This document shows, one piece after another, positions 53,493 through 56,630 of a stretch of 56,630 bases of DNA. A program made the translations under genes and the position numbers. Source of the DNA: Gallionellaceae bacterium UBA6222 (lineage in GTDB: Bacteria; Pseudomonadota; Gammaproteobacteria; Burkholderiales; Gallionellaceae); assembly GCA_002421915.1 (NCBI GenBank), contig DISA01000057.1:112773-169402 (forward strand). Reading direction: 5' to 3'. A model generated the notes under the pieces. The model had not been told where the DNA came from, did no database searches, and saw only the letters and a list, made by a program, of their open reading frames with translations. The first letter of the stretch is position 1, and the number at the start of each line of letters is the position of its first letter.

Positions 53493-55826
53493 ATGGTTTC
53501 CTTCACCCTGCTTTTTGCATTTGGTGTGTGGTGTCTGCAACAGCAGGCATCTCTGCCGATCCTTCCGCTCTACTGGCCGTTGGCGGCAGTTTGTTTGCTC
53601 TTGCCGCAAGGTATCAACATGGTCTGGCGACTGGCCCGCCGTGTATTGATTCTGTCTGGTGCCGTTCTGCTCGGTTTTTCTTATGCCGCATGGATCGCCG
53701 AGTCGCGCCTGTCCGATACCTTGCCGGAAGCATGGCAGGGCCGGGACATCGCGCTGACCGGCGTGGTGGCCGAAATGCCGCGCCCGCACGAGCGCGGGCA
53801 GCGCTTCGTGTTCAATGTCGAGACGGTGCAAACTCAAGGTGTGCAAGTGCCGCGCAAAATCCTCCTCGCCACCTACGACGGGAATAAAGAAACACCGATC
53901 AGCGTGCATGCCGGTGAGCGCTGGCGTTTTACCGTGCGCCTGAAACAACCGCACGGCACGAGCAATCCATACGGCCATGATTTCGAAGCGTGGATGCTGG
54001 AGCGCAAGCTGGGTGCGACGGGCTACGTACATCCGAAAGGTGACAAGCAGCAAATGGCGCAAAGGGTCGACGGCTATCTGATCGAGCAGCTGCGCGAGAG
54101 CGTGCGCGACCATTTCCTGCAAAAGCTCCAGGGCGCACCCTATGCCGGCATTCTGGTGGCGCTTGCGGTCGGCGATCAGGCCAGTATCTCTTCCGCGCAA
54201 TGGCAATTGTTCACACGCACCGGCATCAACCATCTGATGAGCATCTCCGGCCTGCACATCACCATGCTGTCCGGGATGTTCTTTGCGCTGACGTATTGGT
54301 TGTGGCGGCGCAGTGCGCGCCTGACCCTGCATTTCCCGGCACGCAAGGCGGCGGCCCTGGTGGGATTGCTCGCTGCCTTGTGTTATGCGCTTATCTCCGG
54401 CTTCGAGATTCCGGCACAACGCACGCTGTACATGCTGGGTACTTTTGCCGCCATGCTCATGCTGTCGCGCAACGTCGCCCCCAGCCAGATGCTGGCGGCG
54501 GCACTGATGGTGGTGTTGCTGGCCGATCCCTGGGCAGTGCTGGCTCCCGGATTCTGGTTATCCTTCGGTGCGGTGATGCTGATCTTTTATGTGACGGCGA
54601 ACCGTCTGGAGCAACCGCACTGGCTGCGGGCGTATGGCGTGGTGCAATGGGCGATGATGGTGGGCCTGATTCCGCCGCTGCTCGCCTTATTCCAGCAGCT
54701 GTCCCTGGTCTCCCCGCTGGCCAATGCACTCGCGATTCCGCTCGTCAGCTTTATTGTGGTGCCGCTGACGCTGCTCGGCGCCTTGCCACCGCTGGACTGG
54801 ATATTGCCCATCGCCTATCAGGCACTCGCCCTGTGTATGGGCTATTTGCAATGGCTGGACCAACTCCCGGTTGCAGTGTGGACCCAGCATGCGCCTCCGC
54901 CTTGGAGTATCGCGCTGGGAGTGCTGGGCGCCGTGTGGATCCTGGCTCCGCGCGGTTTTCCCTTGCGCTCACTGGGTGTAATCCTGCTGTTGCCCATGTT
55001 CATGGCCACACCGGCGACACCCGCACCCAATACGGCGCGCATCATTATCTTTGATGTGGGACAAGGCCTGGCGGTTGCCGTGCAGACGGCGCAACACACG
55101 TTGCTGTTCGACACCGGGCCGGATTTTTCCGGCGAGGCGGACAGCGGCAATCGCATCCTCGTCCCTTCCCTGCGCGCGCTGGGCATCTCCAAACTGGACG
55201 GTTTGATTTTGAGTCACGGCGATCTCGATCATGTTGGTGGCACAACTTCGGTACGTGAATCCCTGGCGCCGGGGTGGATCAAAACTTCGATGCCAGCCGA
55301 TCATGAATTGCTGGGTGGTGCACCTGCGGTGTCACCTTGTCTGGACGGTGATCGGTGGGAGTGGGAAGGAGTCGCCTTCGAGATATTGCACCCCGGCGCA
55401 GCCGATATCCGCGGGAAAACACACAACAATGACCTGAGTTGTGTGCTGCGCATCAGCGTCGGCACCCGGCATGTGCTGCTCGTCGGCGATATCGAACGCA
55501 AGAGCGAGGCGCGCTTGCTGGCCTCGCATCGTGACAAACTGCCCGCCACCCTGCTGGTCGCCCCGCATCACGGCAGCAAATCCTCTTCCACTCCCGATTT
55601 TGTGGCGGCAGTCGCACCCCGCCATGTCGTATTCACATCCGGCTACCGCAACCGTTTCCACCATCCCCACCCCGCAGTCGTTGCGCGTTATGCCCAAAGC
55701 GGCGCCCAACTGTTACGCTCGGACACGGACGGCGCCATTCTGGTCGAGATGGATTCGGGCGGGATAAGTCTTGAACCTTACCGCAAAACGCACCGGCGCT
55801 ACTGGACGCAACAGGCTGTCGAATAG
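53493..55826 (+). CDS. comEC: DNA uptake channel ComEC/Rec2
   Basis: 777 aa. A DUF4131 N-terminal domain with two membrane segments, the Competence membrane domain (about 195-470; GINHLMSISGLHITMLSGMF) and a C-terminal metallo-beta-lactamase domain with ILSHGDLDHVGGTTSVRESL, DLSCVLRISVGTRHVLLVGD and LVAPHHGSKSSS. It imports single-stranded DNA across the inner membrane during natural transformation. The full domain set and intact motifs argue for function. pilF elsewhere in the window adds a second transformation-related part. Confidence 0.94.
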   Translation: MVSFTLLFAFGVWCLQQQASLPILPLYWPLAAVCLLLPQGINMVWRLARRVLILSGAVLLGFSYAAWIAESRLSDTLPEAWQGRDIALTGVVAEMPRPHERGQRFVFNVETVQTQGVQVPRKILLATYDGNKETPISVHAGERWRFTVRLKQPHGTSNPYGHDFEAWMLERKLGATGYVHPKGDKQQMAQRVDGYLIEQLRESVRDHFLQKLQGAPYAGILVALAVGDQASISSAQWQLFTRTGINHLMSISGLHITMLSGMFFALTYWLWRRSARLTLHFPARKAAALVGLLAALCYALISGFEIPAQRTLYMLGTFAAMLMLSRNVAPSQMLAAALMVVLLADPWAVLAPGFWLSFGAVMLIFYVTANRLEQPHWLRAYGVVQWAMMVGLIPPLLALFQQLSLVSPLANALAIPLVSFIVVPLTLLGALPPLDWILPIAYQALALCMGYLQWLDQLPVAVWTQHAPPPWSIALGVLGAVWILAPRGFPLRSLGVILLLPMFMATPATPAPNTARIIIFDVGQGLAVAVQTAQHTLLFDTGPDFSGEADSGNRILVPSLRALGISKLDGLILSHGDLDHVGGTTSVRESLAPGWIKTSMPADHELLGGAPAVSPCLDGDRWEWEGVAFEILHPGAADIRGKTHNNDLSCVLRISVGTRHVLLVGDIERKSEARLLASHRDKLPATLLVAPHHGSKSSSTPDFVAAVAPRHVVFTSGYRNRFHHPHPAVVARYAQSGAQLLRSDTDGAILVEMDSGGISLEPYRKTHRRYWTQQAVE

Positions 55827-55852
55827 TCATTCTCCACGCCCAAAGGGGCGCG

Positions 55853-55858
55853 TATAAT
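55853..55858 (+). promoter_or_regulatory. Candidate -10 box for the aminotransferase gene, inside a palindrome
   Basis: TATAAT at 55853-55858, flanked by GGCGCG (55847-55852) and CGCGCC (55860-55865). A -35 hexamer near 55830 is poor. The gene starts 33 bases downstream. Confidence 0.5.
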
Positions 55859-55890
55859 CCGCGCCAACCATCAACCACAGAGGAAAAATC

Positions 55891-56630
55891 GTGTCACTCT
55901 CCCGTCGCGTACAAGCCATCAAACCCTCCCCCACTCTCGCCGTCACCGCGCGTGCCGCCAAACTGAAAGCTGAAGGAAAAGACATCATTGGACTGGGCGC
56001 GGGCGAACCGGACTTCGACACGCCGCAGCACATCAAGGATGCCGCCATCGCGGCGATCAACAAGGGATTCACCAAGTACACGCCGGTCGGCGGCACAGCC
56101 TCGCTGAAAGCGGCCATCATCGCCAAGTTCAAGCGCGACAACGGACTCGACTACAGCGCGAAACAGATTCTGGTTTCCTGCGGCGGCAAGCAGAGCTTCT
56201 TTAATCTTGCGCTTGCAACCATCAACCCCGGCGATGAAGTCATTATTCCCGCGCCGTACTGGGTGTCGTATCCGGACATTGTGCTCATCGCGGAAGGCAC
56301 GCCGGTGATCGTGCAGGCGGGGATCGAACAGGGTTTCAAGATGACGCCCGCGCAACTCGCCGCAGCGGTCACACCCAAAACCAGAATGGTGGTGATCAAT
56401 AGCCCGAGCAATCCGTCCGGCGCGGTCTATACGCTGGAGGATTTGAAGGCTCTGGGAGAAGTATTGCGCCAGCATCCGAATATCCTGATCGCCACCGACG
56501 ATATGTATGAACACATCTCGCTGGTCGATGGCAAATTCGTCAACATTCTGGATGCCTGCCCCGATTTGTATCCGCGCACCATGGTGCTGAACGGCGTGTC
56601 GAAAGCGTATGCCATGACCGGCTGGCGCAT
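55891..56630 (+). CDS. Aspartate aminotransferase, class I (runs off window)
   Basis: First 246 residues from a GTG at 55891, with AGAGGAAAAATC before it. Class I aminotransferase signatures: SLSRRVQAIKPSPTLAVTAR, GLGAGEPDFDTPQHIKDAAI, YTPVGGTASLKAAI, VINSPSNPSGAVY and the PLP lysine Lys238 in NGVSKAYAMTGWR near the window end. It interconverts aspartate and oxaloacetate with glutamate as partner; the short-branch (AAT I-gamma) type is likely. About 150 residues are missing. Confidence 0.93.
   Translation, partial: MSLSRRVQAIKPSPTLAVTARAAKLKAEGKDIIGLGAGEPDFDTPQHIKDAAIAAINKGFTKYTPVGGTASLKAAIIAKFKRDNGLDYSAKQILVSCGGKQSFFNLALATINPGDEVIIPAPYWVSYPDIVLIAEGTPVIVQAGIEQGFKMTPAQLAAAVTPKTRMVVINSPSNPSGAVYTLEDLKALGEVLRQHPNILIATDDMYEHISLVDGKFVNILDACPDLYPRTMVLNGVSKAYAMTGWR

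Noticed and set aside
53460..54419. Upstream extension of the DUF2062 frame
   Set aside because: It is antisense to comEC and has no protein-like motifs.
1..56630. CRISPR arrays, prophage, insertion sequences
   Set aside because: No regularly spaced repeats, transposase, integrase or structural phage genes were seen.

Overview
The window is a dense stretch of chromosomal DNA from a Gram-negative betaproteobacterium. The best guess is the Nitrosomonadales/Gallionellaceae group of lithotrophs. Evidence for this is the betaproteobacterial gene order (plsX-fabH-fabD-fabG-acpP-fabF-pabC-mltG-tmk-holB-tatD; ndk-rlmN-pilF-rodZ-ispG; lolC-lolD), outer-membrane functions (LolCD, MltD, PilF), and an Acidithiobacillus-like sulfide:quinone oxidoreductase. 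No phage, insertion sequence, CRISPR array or rRNA was seen. The only structural RNA found is a tRNA-Lys(CTT).

Layout. 1-9.3 kb: divergent rne (partial) and rluC, an MFS exporter, a small unknown protein, rlmM with a TRIC-family membrane protein, a HAD phosphatase, SppA-like protease, a YyaL-type thioredoxin-domain protein and TesA. 9.3-13.1 kb: a YbbA-type ATPase, a double-ATPase peptide transporter subunit and the yqjD-yqjE-yqjK envelope trio. 13.1-18.1 kb (minus strand): mltD, acs and an HD-GYP protein, then tRNA-Lys with its own promoter. 18.2-28.5 kb (minus strand): the lipid/DNA/wall cluster from yceD-rpmF to tatD, with maf pointing away. 28.5-33.3 kb: maf, dksA, a class II HDAC-like deacetylase, and divergently a Pat-type protein acetyltransferase.

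33.3-38.3 kb is the accessory part: a frameshifted unknown gene, a rhodanese, decayed remnants of a QmoA/HdrA-type flavoprotein and of the gene before it, a soluble histidine kinase with a cysteine-rich GAF domain, its response regulator, and sqr. It interrupts the housekeeping order just downstream of ispG and looks like a sulfur-oxidation locus that has partly decayed.

38.3-56.6 kb: ispG-rodZ-pilF-rlmN-ndk, a TRAP dicarboxylate-type transporter (dctPQM), tilS-accA, an MscS channel fused to a cyclic-nucleotide-binding domain, a poorly known COG4255-like protein, lolC-lolD, a DUF2062 protein, comEC and the start of an aspartate aminotransferase.

The most useful observations are: (1) the decayed sulfur genes beside an intact sqr and a plausible sulfide- or redox-sensing two-component system; (2) a frameshift that splits an otherwise well-preserved gene; (3) the acetyltransferase/deacetylase pair with acs as its likely target; (4) three short repeats that sit in frame inside protein-coding genes (yyaL, the double ATPase, lolD); (5) several start arrangements with little or no leader (yceD, lolC, tesA/ybbA). 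All functional calls come from reading motifs; no database search was run.
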